A DNA stretch of 64,000 nt from Sva-07 sp964651825 (GTDB lineage: Bacteria > Actinomycetota > Acidimicrobiia > Acidimicrobiales > Ilumatobacteraceae), in the NCBI GenBank assembly GCA_964651825.1, contig CAZYWK010000006.1, positions 1 through 64,000 of the forward strand, given 5' to 3'. The notes below the pieces were generated by a model. It had not been told where the DNA came from. It was given only the letters and a program-made list of their open reading frames with translations, and did no database searches. A program made the position numbers and the translations under genes. How positions within the stretch are numbered: position 1 is the stretch's first letter; each line of letters opens with the position of its first letter. Positions 32,850 to 41,569 of this stretch are shown here, piece after piece.

Positions 32850-34052
32850 TCAGCCGGTCTGGATGGCGGCGGTGAGGGCTGGGGCGAGATCGCCGTTCGG
32901 GGCCACGGTGACGCCGGCTGCGAGCTCGAGCCAGGAGGCCATCGATCTGAGTTCGGCAGCGAGTTCGTCCGCGACCTCCGCATGGTCGACACTGGGTTCG
33001 GTGAAAGCACCCTGAACGAGCAGCCGGCCCGTCGGGCGGTCGGCCTTGAGGTCGACGCGGCCCACGAGCCGATCGCCGAGCAGGAACGGCAACACGTAGT
33101 AGCCGTACCGCCGCTTCGGCTTCGGCACGTAGATCTCGATCCGGTAGTGGAAGTCGAACAGCCGGAGCGCCCGCGGACGGAACCACACCACCGGATCGAA
33201 CGGGCTGAGCAGTGCTCGGGCGCGCACCCACCGGGGCGTGGCCGCGACGGGATGCAGATACGCGGGCTTGGTCCATCCTTCGACCGATGTCTCGACGAGG
33301 CGACCTTCCTCCACGAGCTCGGCCACGAGCGCGCGGCAGACCGTGGGTTTCTGGCGGTGGTAGTCGGCGAGGTCCTCGACGGTGCCGATGCCGTGATGCC
33401 GAGCGGCGAGCACGAGCAGGTTCTTGCGCGCCTCGTGTTCGTTCGGCGTGGGCATCGACAGGATCCGTGCCGGGATGACCCGCTCGGTGAGGTCGTACAC
33501 GCGCGCGAAGTCGGACGGCCGTCGGACCGCCGTCAGCACACCGGCGTTCAGGAGGTGTTCGAGCGCGACCTTGCCGTCGTCCCAGTCCCACCACGTGCCC
33601 TTCGGGCCCACGCGCTGCTGCAGGTCATTGGCCACGAGCGGACCGTCGTCGCGGACCCGTGCCAGCACCTCGTCGATGAACCGAGGGCGGTCACGCTGGA
33701 TCGCCGCGACGGCCTTCCAGCGATGATCCCGCTCCATGTACCAGCGCAGGTTCGGATGCAGTTCGACCGGCACGTGGCACGCTTCGTGGACGTTGAACTC
33801 GAACAGCTCGTGCGCCGCCGTCGCGTCGCCGATCAGCGTCCGCGGGTGCGGCCCGAGCCGCGCGAACAGCGGCAGCTCCTGGCTGCGCACGAGCACGTTG
33901 ACGGAGTCGATCTGGACGAGACCCATGCGGTCGACGGCGCGCCGCAGGTGTCGACGATCGACGCGACCGCGCGGCGCTGGGTCGTTGAAGCCCTGGGCAG
34001 CGAGCGCGATGCGGCGCGCCTGCGGGCGGGAGATGGCGGCGGTCCGCGCCAT
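32850..34052 (-). CDS. YcaQ/AlkZ-family DNA glycosylase (HTH_42)
   Basis: 400 aa. The N-terminal winged-helix region carries VQIDSVNVLVRS, with Gln47-Ile-Asp49. In this family the Q-x-D form marks YcaQ-type enzymes that unhook interstrand crosslinks and excise N7-alkylated bases, while QxQ marks AlkZ. Further landmarks are ELFEFNVHEACHVP, the wing segment LLNAGVLTAVRR, and the C-terminal LSPFDPVVWFRPRALRLFDFHYRIEIYVPKPKRRYGYYVLPFLLGDRLVGRVDLKADR block. It acts on damaged DNA in the cytoplasm. The start lies 15 bp after the cyclophilin stop, so the two are probably one unit. Confidence 0.9.
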   Translation of the reverse strand: MARTAAISRPQARRIALAAQGFNDPAPRGRVDRRHLRRAVDRMGLVQIDSVNVLVRSQELPLFARLGPHPRTLIGDATAAHELFEFNVHEACHVPVELHPNLRWYMERDHRWKAVAAIQRDRPRFIDEVLARVRDDGPLVANDLQQRVGPKGTWWDWDDGKVALEHLLNAGVLTAVRRPSDFARVYDLTERVIPARILSMPTPNEHEARKNLLVLAARHHGIGTVEDLADYHRQKPTVCRALVAELVEEGRLVETSVEGWTKPAYLHPVAATPRWVRARALLSPFDPVVWFRPRALRLFDFHYRIEIYVPKPKRRYGYYVLPFLLGDRLVGRVDLKADRPTGRLLVQGAFTEPSVDHAEVADELAAELRSMASWLELAAGVTVAPNGDLAPALTAAIQTG

Positions 34053-34067
34053 CGAGCGCCGCGACCG

Positions 34068-34625
34068 TCAGTCGGCGACGGTGATGGCGACGGAGTTGAT
34101 CACCACGTCGGTCTTCGGCTTGTCGCCGCCGCCGGTCGCTACGCGCTGCATCTCGTCGACGACGTCGAGGCCCTTCACGACCTGGCCGAACAGGCTGTAC
34201 TGCGGCGGCAGGCCGACGCCCGACGGGCCGGACACGATGAAGAACTGGCTGCCGTTGGTGTGCGGGCCGGCGTTGGCCATGGCGACCGAGCCGATCTGGT
34301 ACTCGCGGGGCTTGGGCAGCTCGTCGTCGAAGCGGTAGCCGGGGCCGCCGCGACCGGTGCCGGTCGGGTCGCCGCCCTGGCACATGAAGCCGTTGATGAT
34401 CCGGTGGAAGATCACACCGTCGTAGTAGTGATGAAGCGCGAGGAACACGAAGTTGTTGACCGTGTTCGGTGCCTTCAGCGCGTCGAGGGCGATGACGATC
34501 TCACCGAGCGTCGTGTCGAGCGTGGCCGTGTACCGCTTCGACGGATCGATGCCCACCTCCGGGGCCTCGGGGAACTGTTGGGTCTTGGGAGCCGAACCGT
34601 CGAACGGTGGGAACGTCGTTGCCAT
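34068..34625 (-). CDS. Cyclophilin-type peptidyl-prolyl cis-trans isomerase
   Basis: 185 aa from the ATG at 34625; an ATG at 34637 is 4 codons longer. Contains the cyclophilin core: NNFVFLALHHYYDGVIFHRIINGFMCQGGDPTGTGRGGPGYRFDDEL with the catalytic FHR Arg, then SVAMANAGPHTNGSQFFIV and FGQVVKGLDVVDEM. There is no signal peptide, so it is probably cytoplasmic and assists protein folding. Upstream neighbour of the YcaQ-type gene on the same strand. Confidence 0.95.
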   Translation of the reverse strand: MATTFPPFDGSAPKTQQFPEAPEVGIDPSKRYTATLDTTLGEIVIALDALKAPNTVNNFVFLALHHYYDGVIFHRIINGFMCQGGDPTGTGRGGPGYRFDDELPKPREYQIGSVAMANAGPHTNGSQFFIVSGPSGVGLPPQYSLFGQVVKGLDVVDEMQRVATGGGDKPKTDVVINSVAITVAD

Positions 34626-34732
34626 GCCGTGGACCATATCGGCACCACCACAGCCGAGGAAAGCGCCAGCGAGGAGGTGCCGCGGCGCCCGCGCCGACCA
34701 GCCCTCCCAATCGCCTCCGCCACAACGAACTT

Positions 34733-34769
34733 TGCGGATCTGCTGACCCCGGCGGTGGCCAGATCCGCA
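34733..34769. terminator. Hairpin after the sugar ABC operon
   Basis: TGCGGATCTG (34733-34742) pairs perfectly with CAGATCCGCA (34760-34769); the inner bases pair partly. It is 33 bp beyond the stop of the binding-protein gene, in a 177-bp gap without genes. It resembles the inner GGATCTG part of the 53-bp family. No T-tract. Confidence 0.55.
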
Positions 34770-34802
34770 CAGAACCGCGATCGGGCCGCCGAGCCAATGG
34801 TT

Positions 34803-36365
34803 TCAGTTGCGCTGGTTGTAGCTCGCGATCAGGGCGTCGGACTGGGCGGCGGCCGCGCTCAGTGAGGTGGCGACGTCGGCGCCGCCCAGGATCGCCGCCA
34901 CTGCGTTCGCCGTCGCCACACGGACCTCGCGTTGCGGGCCGAGCACCGGTGACAGCGACGCCACGCCCTCCACACTGGTGAGCAGCTGGTCGTACGGGAC
35001 CTTGAAGCGGGGGTCGGTCGCATACGTCGTGGCGAGCGGTTCGAGCTCGACGGAGTCGCTGCGCACGGGCACATACCCGGTCTCCGACGCCCAACGGGAC
35101 TGGATCTCCGCGCTCACGAGGTAGGTGATGAAGTCCCACGCGGCCGCGGTCTCGGCGTCGCCCTTGCCGTCGACGATCCACAGCGACGCACCACCGACCT
35201 GGACGCCCGGCGTATCGCTCGGCCCGGGCATCGGCCCGACCCCGATGTCGTCGACGGTGAGACCCGGTGCGATCCCGCCGCCGAGAGCGGCCACGACACT
35301 GCCGAGAGCAGCGGAGGTGCCGATGGTCATGGCGCCGGGGGACGCGGGATCGATCATCTTCAAGAACCCGTCCTGGCCGCCGGGGTTGTCGCCCACCGTC
35401 ACCGCCAGCCCGTCGTTGACCATCGACTGCACGAACGTCAGCAGGTCGATGCCGGTCTGGCCGTCGTACAGCACGCGCGTCGCGGGCGCGATCCGCCCGT
35501 TGCCGTTGTCGGCGTACAGCTCACCCGCCCGGCCGAACCACTGCTCGACGAACCAGCCGCCGCCGGAGTCGGCGCCGGAGTCGACGACCCAGCCGTACGC
35601 CGCGGCGCCGCTGTCGACGATCGTCTGCGACATCGTGCGCAGCTCGTCGAGCGTGATCGGCGACACGTCAGCGTCGAGACCGGCCGCCTCGAACATCTTG
35701 CGGTTGTAGTACAGGACGGGGTTGCTGACGTTGAACGGCATCGACCACTGGATGCCTTCGAAGGTGTACGCGTCGAGCGTGCGTTCGAGGAATGCGGACG
35801 TGTCGTAGCCGCTGTCCTGCAGGCATGCCTCCATCGGGATCAACGTGCCCGATTGGGCGAACGACTGGAGCGTGTACTCGGGGAACTGGATCAGCGTGGG
35901 TCGGCTGCCTTGGCTCGACTGGATGTACTTGTCGATCGCCGCGTTGTAGCTCGTCTGGTTCTGGAGATCGATGCGCACGCGGTCCTGGCTCGCGTTGTAC
36001 TCGTCGGTGAGCGCGATCAGCGACGCCTCGAGCTCGTTGGCCATACCGTGCCAGAACGTGATCTCGACCGGACCGGTCGCATCGTCGAGCGCGCCGGTCG
36101 GGCAGTCGGGGTAGTCGGCGAGCGGCGACACGGTCGTGGTCGGCCCGACGGTCGATGGCGCCTCCACCGAACTCACCGGATCCGCCGGGTCGGGTTCGCC
36201 CGGCGCGCTCCCGCCGGCCGGCGTGGTCGAGGCGGGGAGAGTCGCGGGCGGGAGTGTGACCGGGGGATCGTCCATGCCGGCCTGCAATGCCGACCTGCCG
36301 GACCCGCACGCTGCGAGCACACCAGCCGCCGCCACGGCCAGGGCTACGCCACGGTGGCGGGTCAT
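34803..36365 (-). CDS. UgpB-like sugar/glycerol-phosphate ABC substrate-binding lipoprotein
   Basis: 520 aa from the ATG overlapping the upstream permease stop (ATGA). Lipobox LAAC-G near residue 20, then a Pro/Thr/Ser linker to about residue 95. Family 1 extracellular solute-binding fold: VEITFWHGMANELEASLIALTDEYNASQDRVRIDLQNQTSYNAAIDKYIQ, PTLIQFPEYTLQSFAQSG, VSNPVLYYNRKMFEAAGL and the GGASLWIVDGKGDAETAAAWDFITYLVS block. These resemble UgpB more than maltose-type binders. Last gene of a permease-permease-binding protein operon with no ATPase; in actinobacteria a shared MsiK-type ATPase often serves such systems. Confidence 0.9.
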   Translation of the reverse strand: MTRHRGVALAVAAAGVLAACGSGRSALQAGMDDPPVTLPPATLPASTTPAGGSAPGEPDPADPVSSVEAPSTVGPTTTVSPLADYPDCPTGALDDATGPVEITFWHGMANELEASLIALTDEYNASQDRVRIDLQNQTSYNAAIDKYIQSSQGSRPTLIQFPEYTLQSFAQSGTLIPMEACLQDSGYDTSAFLERTLDAYTFEGIQWSMPFNVSNPVLYYNRKMFEAAGLDADVSPITLDELRTMSQTIVDSGAAAYGWVVDSGADSGGGWFVEQWFGRAGELYADNGNGRIAPATRVLYDGQTGIDLLTFVQSMVNDGLAVTVGDNPGGQDGFLKMIDPASPGAMTIGTSAALGSVVAALGGGIAPGLTVDDIGVGPMPGPSDTPGVQVGGASLWIVDGKGDAETAAAWDFITYLVSAEIQSRWASETGYVPVRSDSVELEPLATTYATDPRFKVPYDQLLTSVEGVASLSPVLGPQREVRVATANAVAAILGGADVATSLSAAAAQSDALIASYNQRN

Positions 36366-37276
36366 CCCTTCACCGCCCCTGCAGTGAGGCCGCGGACGAG
36401 TTGGCGTTGGAACACGAACAGGGCGATGAAGATCGGGATGGCGGCGATCACCGTGCCGGCCATCACGAGGTTCGGTTGGTCGACGTTGGCCTTGCTCAGC
36501 AACCTCAGGCCGCTCTGCACCGTGTTCATGTCCTGCTCGGTCACCACGATGTTGGGCCACAAGTACTGGTTCCACGCACCGAGGAAGCTGAACAGCGCGA
36601 GCGCGCCGAGTGTCGGCCGCACGAGCGGCACGGCAACGTGGCGGAGGAAGCCGAGGTGGCCGACGCCGTCGATCGATGCCGCGTCGAGCAGGTCACGCGG
36701 CAAGGTCATGAACACCTGGCGCAGCAGGAAGATCCCGAATGCGGTGGCGAGGAACGGCGCCGACAGGCCGATGAACGTGTTGACCCAGCCGAGACCGTCG
36801 ATCGTCTGGAAGTTGACGACCACCGTCGCTTCCGCAGGGACGAGCAGGGTGGCGATGAACACGACGAACAGCACCCGCTTGCCGGGGAAGTCGAGGATGG
36901 CGAACGCGTACGCGGCGAGCACGGAGGTGACGACCTGGAACACCGTCACGATCACGGCCACGACGAGCGAGTTCAGCAGGTACCGCCCCAACCGCCCCGA
37001 GGTCCACGCGTCGGCGAACACCTCGAGGGTGAACCCGGTGGGGACGAGCGGGTTCTTCAGCACCTCGTCTCCCGGCTTCAGGGACGCGATCACCGTGGTG
37101 TAGATCGGGAACAGCACGACCACGCTCACCACCACGAGCAGCCCGTACCGGCCGACGCGCCGCCAGCCGACGGGTTCGTCGAAGCCCTGGACGCGGTTCC
37201 TCGGCCCCCGGAGCAGGTCCGGTTCGGCGCCGGGCCCCTCCGGTTCGATGCCCTCGGCTGTCAGATCGATCGCCAT
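36362..37276 (-). CDS. Carbohydrate ABC transporter permease (UgpE/MalG type)
   Basis: 304 aa, six predicted membrane helices, beginning with RYGLLVVVSVVVLFPIYTTVIASL. The cytoplasmic EAA loop is LLDAASIDGVGHLGFLRHVAVPLVRPTL, which contacts the ATPase. LGAWNQYLWPNIV is the typical W-N-x-x-L/Y-W-P motif of MalG-type permeases. It starts 2 bp after the partner permease stop and overlaps the binding-protein start. Probably imports a sugar or glycerol 3-phosphate derivative. Confidence 0.92.
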   Translation of the reverse strand: MAIDLTAEGIEPEGPGAEPDLLRGPRNRVQGFDEPVGWRRVGRYGLLVVVSVVVLFPIYTTVIASLKPGDEVLKNPLVPTGFTLEVFADAWTSGRLGRYLLNSLVVAVIVTVFQVVTSVLAAYAFAILDFPGKRVLFVVFIATLLVPAEATVVVNFQTIDGLGWVNTFIGLSAPFLATAFGIFLLRQVFMTLPRDLLDAASIDGVGHLGFLRHVAVPLVRPTLGALALFSFLGAWNQYLWPNIVVTEQDMNTVQSGLRLLSKANVDQPNLVMAGTVIAAIPIFIALFVFQRQLVRGLTAGAVKG

Positions 37277-37278
37277 CG

Positions 37279-38199
37279 TCAGTCTCCGTAGTGGACCCGT
37301 CGGCCGATGCCCGCGAGCTGCAGCCCGGACAGCGCGAGCAGGATCAGGAACAGCAGCACCGCGGCGCCGGCCTGGAGGCCGACGTCGTTGCGGATCGGCG
37401 AGTTCTGCCCGTAGATGAAGTACGGGATGGTCGTGGTCGGGTTGTCCGGTTGCGGGCCGCCGCCCGTGAGCAGGTCGATCTCACCGTAGGCCTGGAAGGC
37501 GCGCGTCGTGGTGACGATGACGACGAACAACAGTGTCGGGCCGAGCATCGGCACGGTGATCGACCAGAACCTGCGGATGCCGCCGGCGCCGTCGACGGCC
37601 GCTGCCTCGTGCAGGTCGCGAGGGATCGACTGGAGCCCGGCGGTGACCAGGATGAACGTGAAGCCGAGGTTGGCCCAGACGCTCGACATCGCCACGGCGA
37701 CGAGCGCCGTGTCGGGGTCCTGCAGCCATCCCGGGTCCTTCACCGAGGGGAACAGGCTGTTGAACCAGCTCATGTTGGCCAGCGCTCCGACCGACGGTTG
37801 GAGCAGGAACAGCCACATCAGGCTGGCGACGGCAACCGAGGTCGCGACCGTCGAGGAGAACACGGTGCGGAACGCGCCGATGCCGCGCAGGTACTTGTCG
37901 GCGAGCACTGCCAAGCCGACTCCGAGGACCAGGCCGAGTGGCACGGTGATGAGGGCGAAGCGCAACGTGACACCGAGGGCGTTCTGGAACTCGATGCTGC
38001 GGAACAGATCGACGTACTGGTCGAGCCCGTTCGACACGCAGTTGTTGCCGAAGTTGTCGCAGCGCTGCTGACCGAGCCACATCGCCCGACCGAGCGGATA
38101 CAGCACGAAGAGGCCGAGGATCACCGCCGACGGCAGGATCATCGCCATCGCCAGCGGGAAGTCGGCCCAACGCCGCCCTGATCGCCGGTCGTCTGCCAT
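37279..38199 (-). CDS. Carbohydrate ABC transporter permease (UgpA/MalF type)
   Basis: 306 aa. Six helices, the first in MILPSAVILGLFVLYPLGRAMWLG. EAA loop LHEAAAVDGAGGIRRFWSITVPMLGPTLLFVVIVTTTRAFQAYGEIDLLTGGGP matches UgpA (F-Q-x-x-x-x-x-x-x-LT-x-GGP). First gene of the importer operon. Its promoter mirrors that of the divergent small gene at 38272 (a TAGGGT box nine bases before the ATG). Confidence 0.92.
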   Translation of the reverse strand: MADDRRSGRRWADFPLAMAMILPSAVILGLFVLYPLGRAMWLGQQRCDNFGNNCVSNGLDQYVDLFRSIEFQNALGVTLRFALITVPLGLVLGVGLAVLADKYLRGIGAFRTVFSSTVATSVAVASLMWLFLLQPSVGALANMSWFNSLFPSVKDPGWLQDPDTALVAVAMSSVWANLGFTFILVTAGLQSIPRDLHEAAAVDGAGGIRRFWSITVPMLGPTLLFVVIVTTTRAFQAYGEIDLLTGGGPQPDNPTTTIPYFIYGQNSPIRNDVGLQAGAAVLLFLILLALSGLQLAGIGRRVHYGD

Positions 38200-38207
38200 T
38201 GGTCGCT

Positions 38208-38264
38208 CACCCTATTCGTGCGCATCCGTGCGGAGGGTGGACGACACGTGAACGAATTAGGGTG
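38208..38264. promoter_or_regulatory. Mirror-image divergent promoter region
   Basis: CACCCTATTCGT (38208-38219) and ACGAATTAGGGTG (38252-38264) are inverse copies differing by one base insertion. Each carries a TAGGGT box: on the plus strand at 38258-38263, 8 nt before the ATG at 38272; on the minus strand at 38209-38214, 9 nt before the ATG at 38199. No TTGACA-like -35 is seen on either side, so the arms may be operators or non-housekeeping sigma sites that co-regulate the importer and the kinase unit. Confidence 0.5.
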
Positions 38265-38271
38265 CCCGGTG

Positions 38272-38421
38272 ATGAGCGACACGGCTGAGCCCGACCGCGC
38301 CGACCTCGACCTGATCGAACGCGACCTCCGCGACGTGGAATCCACGCTGGCCCGGCTGGCCGACGGGACGTACTGGACCGAGCATCCCGACGCGCCGTCC
38401 GATCCGGCGACCGACGGCTGA
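38272..38421 (+). CDS. Small acidic protein, DksA/TraR-like helical segment
   Basis: 49 aa. The central part LDLIERDLRDVESTLARLADGTYW resembles the coiled-coil helix and L-x-x-G-T-Y turn that precede the zinc finger in DksA/TraR proteins. The finger itself is absent (no cysteine); the end is TEHPDAPSDPATDG. Small actinobacterial proteins of this form are known as hypotheticals. Leaderless-type promoter. Its TGA shares one base with the ATG of the kinase gene, so translation is coupled. Could bind RNA polymerase or simply be a small partner of the kinase; not proven. Confidence 0.65.
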   Translation: MSDTAEPDRADLDLIERDLRDVESTLARLADGTYWTEHPDAPSDPATDG

Positions 38422-39899
38422 TGCAGCGCAAGGCCGCCGCCGTCCCGGTTGCCTCGCTCGTGACCGCCGCGTCGCTCGTGGCGCTCGCGGCCGGTCTCGC
38501 CGCCGCCGCCCAGCGCGCCAGGTCGTCGCCACTCACCAGCCGATTCGCCCGCTCGGCCAAGATCTGGAAGCTGTCGGCGCGCAACTCCACCCGTTACGCG
38601 GTGTCGAGGGTGCGCGGCTTCGGCAGCCCGGAGGAACGTCGCGCGGAGCTCGACGAGCAGTTCGCGATCCGCACGGCGGAAGACGTCGCCAAGGAGCTCG
38701 GCGAGATGAAGGGCGTGCTGATGAAGGCCGGTCAGCTCATCAGCTTCATCTTCGAGGCCCTGCCCGAGGAGGCCCAGGACGCGCTCGCCACGCTGCAGGC
38801 CGACGCCGCGCCGATGGCGCCGACGCTCGCCGCCAACGTCGTGAAGACCGACCTCGGCCGCGCCCCCGAGCGGGCGTTCCTGGAATGGGGCGACATGCCC
38901 GTCGCCGCGGCGTCGATCGGCCAGGTGCACCGAGCGGTCACCCACGACGGTCGCGACGTCGCGGTCAAGGTGCAGTACCCGGGCGTGCGGGAGGCGATCG
39001 AGAGCGACCTCGACGCCGCCGAGATGATGTACGCCATGTTCTCGGCGATGATGCTGAAGGGCCTCGACGCGAAAGGCCTCGTCGACGAGCTGCGGGCCCG
39101 GATGCGCGAAGAGCTCGACTACCGGCTCGAAGCGCGCAACATCGCCGAGTTCGAGGAGCGCTTCCGCGGCCACCCGTGGGTGCGCATCCCCAAGCTCGTA
39201 CCCGAGCTCAGCACCGAGCACGTCCTCACCACCGAGTGGATCGACGGGATGAGCTTCGACGAGTTCCGCAGGAACGAGTCGTACGAGACCAAGCAGCGCG
39301 CCGGAGAGGTCGTGTGGCGGTTCGCCCAGAACGCGATCTTCCGTCACGGCATCTTCAACGGCGATCCGCATCCCGGCAACTACAAGTTCCACCACGACGG
39401 CAGCGTGTCGTTCCTCGACTACGGCCTCGTGAAGCGCTGGACGCCGGGTGAGTGGGACGGCCTGCGCCCGACGATGGATGCCATCATCGTCGAGCGCGAC
39501 CCCGAACTGCTCGTGCAGCGGATGGAGAGCTCGGGCTTCCTGCGGTCCGGTCACGGCCTCGACGCGAACCTCGTCTACGACTACGTGTCGAGCCCGTACA
39601 CGCCGTACCTGAGCGATGAGTTCACGTTCACCCGTGACTGGATGCGCGACACGCTCGGGGTGATCTTCGACGTGCAGGGTCCGCACGGCCCGGTGATCGA
39701 GCAGCTCAACATGCCGGCCAGCTTCGTGATCCTCGACCGCGTCGTGTGGGGCGTCAGCGCGATCCTCGGCAAGCTCGAAGCGCACGGCCCGTGGCGGGCG
39801 ATGCTGATGGAGTACACCCACGACGGCCCCCCCGCCACCGACCTCGGCGCCGCCGAAGCCGCCTGGAAGAACGGATTGGAACGTCCGATCAATCCGTAG
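38421..39899 (+). CDS. ABC1/UbiB (AarF)-family atypical kinase
   Basis: 492 aa. An N-terminal hydrophobic, Ala-rich segment (residues 5-30) is followed by the family KxGQ motif in MKGVLMKAGQLISF. Then come AAASIGQVHRAVTHDGRDVAVKVQYPGV (A-rich nucleotide loop and catalytic Lys), EELDYRLEARNIAEF (ExD motif), FNGDPHPGNYKFHHDGSVSFLDYGLVKR (catalytic DxxxxN and DYG) and TTEWIDG. UbiB-type proteins are ATPases or kinases linked to quinone or isoprenoid lipid handling at the membrane. Coupled to the 49-residue protein upstream. Confidence 0.93.
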   Translation: MQRKAAAVPVASLVTAASLVALAAGLAAAAQRARSSPLTSRFARSAKIWKLSARNSTRYAVSRVRGFGSPEERRAELDEQFAIRTAEDVAKELGEMKGVLMKAGQLISFIFEALPEEAQDALATLQADAAPMAPTLAANVVKTDLGRAPERAFLEWGDMPVAAASIGQVHRAVTHDGRDVAVKVQYPGVREAIESDLDAAEMMYAMFSAMMLKGLDAKGLVDELRARMREELDYRLEARNIAEFEERFRGHPWVRIPKLVPELSTEHVLTTEWIDGMSFDEFRRNESYETKQRAGEVVWRFAQNAIFRHGIFNGDPHPGNYKFHHDGSVSFLDYGLVKRWTPGEWDGLRPTMDAIIVERDPELLVQRMESSGFLRSGHGLDANLVYDYVSSPYTPYLSDEFTFTRDWMRDTLGVIFDVQGPHGPVIEQLNMPASFVILDRVVWGVSAILGKLEAHGPWRAMLMEYTHDGPPATDLGAAEAAWKNGLERPINP

Positions 39900-39913
39900 G
39901 GGAGGTCGGCAAC

Positions 39914-39919
39914 TACGGT
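39914..39919 (+). promoter_or_regulatory. Putative -10 box, leaderless geometry
   Basis: TACGGT with 7 nt to the ATG at 39927, directly after the kinase stop. Confidence 0.4.
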
Positions 39920-39926
39920 CTCGCCG

Positions 39927-40586
39927 ATGACGTCCGCGACCGAAGCATCGTCCGACACTCCAGCTACTCCGTCGACGGTGCGGGCGCCGTTCGCGCCGTG
40001 GGATCGACGCGACCTGCCCGGGTCGTTCGACGTGGCCGAGACCGCACGGCGCGTCGGCCACTACAAGTGGACCGAGATGAAGCTGTTCGAGGCGCTCGGC
40101 GGATGGATCGCCACGATCCCCGAGCTCGACGTGAAGATGCGCCTCGGCACCCACTGCTACCACCACGCCTGGCACGCCGACCTCTGGCACAAGCGGCTGC
40201 CCGAGCTGCGCGAGATGAAGCCCGAACGGCTGACGGTGCCGGCCAACGAGGCGATGGAGCGGTTCGTCGAGGCGATGACCGAACCCGAAGCACCGGAGCT
40301 CACGATCGAGAAGCTCGTCGGCGTCTACCGCGTGCTGATCCCGCGCTTCATCGCCGCGTACACGTACCACCGCAACAACACGAGCGAGATCACCGACGCG
40401 CCGACGATCCGCACGATCAAGTTCATCCTCCAGGACGAGTTCGACGACTGGCGCGACGGCGAGATGATGCTCCAGTCGCTGATCACCACACCCGAGCAGG
40501 TGCAGCGGGCGGCCGATCACCAGGCCAAGCTGGAGGCGATCATGGTCGAAGCGGGCGGGATCACCGGACCGGGTAGCATCGGGTGA
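39927..40586 (+). CDS. Ferritin-like helical protein, unknown function
   Basis: 219 aa. Not a named family that I recognise. The segments YKWTEMKLFEALGGWIATIPELDVKMRLGTHCYHHAWHADLWHKRL and LQDEFDDWRDGEMML look like ferritin-type helices with Glu and E-x-x-H-type metal ligands, though the exact ligand pattern is incomplete. About 40 residues at the N-terminus are disordered (Ser/Thr/Pro-rich). The next gene encodes a clearer ferritin-like DUF455-type protein, which supports a related di-metal role. Leaderless-type promoter. Confidence 0.6.
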   Translation: MTSATEASSDTPATPSTVRAPFAPWDRRDLPGSFDVAETARRVGHYKWTEMKLFEALGGWIATIPELDVKMRLGTHCYHHAWHADLWHKRLPELREMKPERLTVPANEAMERFVEAMTEPEAPELTIEKLVGVYRVLIPRFIAAYTYHRNNTSEITDAPTIRTIKFILQDEFDDWRDGEMMLQSLITTPEQVQRAADHQAKLEAIMVEAGGITGPGSIG

Positions 40587-40650
40587 ACATTCGAACACCG
40601 TTCCAACCAGCACAACGGCACTGCGACAGCAACGAGTACGGGGGTACGTG

Positions 40651-41535
40651 ATGCGTCAGTTCTTTCCGGTCGAAGACCTCGCCCGCGACGAGCGGTTCGT
40701 GCAGACGAACATGGCCGAACGCATGCAGGACGTGCGCACGCCGCGCATCCGTGACGCGGCCGCCAGCGGCACCCGTTCCACCGCGAAGAGCCGTGCGGCA
40801 TCCGCCCGCCTCACGCCCGACCGTCCCGACGCGTCCGACGCCGCCCGCTCGCTGATGCACGGGATCATGGTCGGCGAGATCCAGGCCCTCGAAGGGGCCG
40901 GACGAACCGCCCACGATTTCGCCACCGGCGACGGCACGAACGACACGATCCCGTTCGAGCTCAAGCTCGACATGGCCCGCCAGGCGTGGGACGAAGCCCG
41001 CCACGTGGAGATCAGCGTGAAGCTGTCGGACTGGATGGGCACCGAGCTCGGCCAGTTCGCCGAGAACACCGTGCTGTTCCAGGCCGCCTGCTCGAACGAC
41101 CCGGTGCTGCGCCTCGCCGGCGTCAACCGCGCCCTCGAAGGCCTGGCGATCGACGTGTTCACGCAGATGAAGGAGTTCGGCGACATCGCCGGCGACCCGT
41201 ACCTCGAGTTCTGCGAGGACTGGATGCTGGCCGACGAGGTGACCCACGTGAAGATGGGCTCCGACTGGCTCCGCAAGGTCACCGAGAAGGATCCCGAGCG
41301 GCGGGCCAAGGCGCTCGAGTTCCAGCAGGTCGTCGACAAGCTGTTCAGCTTCGGTGGTTCGCGCAGCGACAGCGACGAGAGCCCGATCGGCCTCGCCCGC
41401 CGGTTCCGTGAGCTCGCCGGGTTCACCGACGACGAGGTCGACGACATCGCGCAGATGGGCTACGACGCACTCCAGGAGCGCAAAGCCGCCGTCCGCCTCG
41501 CCCAGGAAGCCGCCGGCGCCGTCGCCGCAGTCTGA
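40651..41535 (+). CDS. Ferritin-like protein, DUF455 type
   Basis: 294 aa from the ATG at 40651 (GTG at 40648 is one codon longer). A four-helix di-iron pattern is visible: MVGEIQALEGAGRTAHDF, MARQAWDEARHVEISVKLSDW (E-x-x-H), NRALEGLAIDVFTQMKEF and MLADEVTHVKMGSDWLRKV (E-x-x-H). The family is a ferritin-like fold that probably binds two metal ions; no reaction is established. Lies downstream of a second putative ferritin-like gene and upstream of a hypothetical gene on the same strand. Confidence 0.8.
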   Translation: MRQFFPVEDLARDERFVQTNMAERMQDVRTPRIRDAAASGTRSTAKSRAASARLTPDRPDASDAARSLMHGIMVGEIQALEGAGRTAHDFATGDGTNDTIPFELKLDMARQAWDEARHVEISVKLSDWMGTELGQFAENTVLFQAACSNDPVLRLAGVNRALEGLAIDVFTQMKEFGDIAGDPYLEFCEDWMLADEVTHVKMGSDWLRKVTEKDPERRAKALEFQQVVDKLFSFGGSRSDSDESPIGLARRFRELAGFTDDEVDDIAQMGYDALQERKAAVRLAQEAAGAVAAV

Positions 41536-41569
41536 CCGCGCCGATGCCCGTTCACCGCCGATCGCCCTG

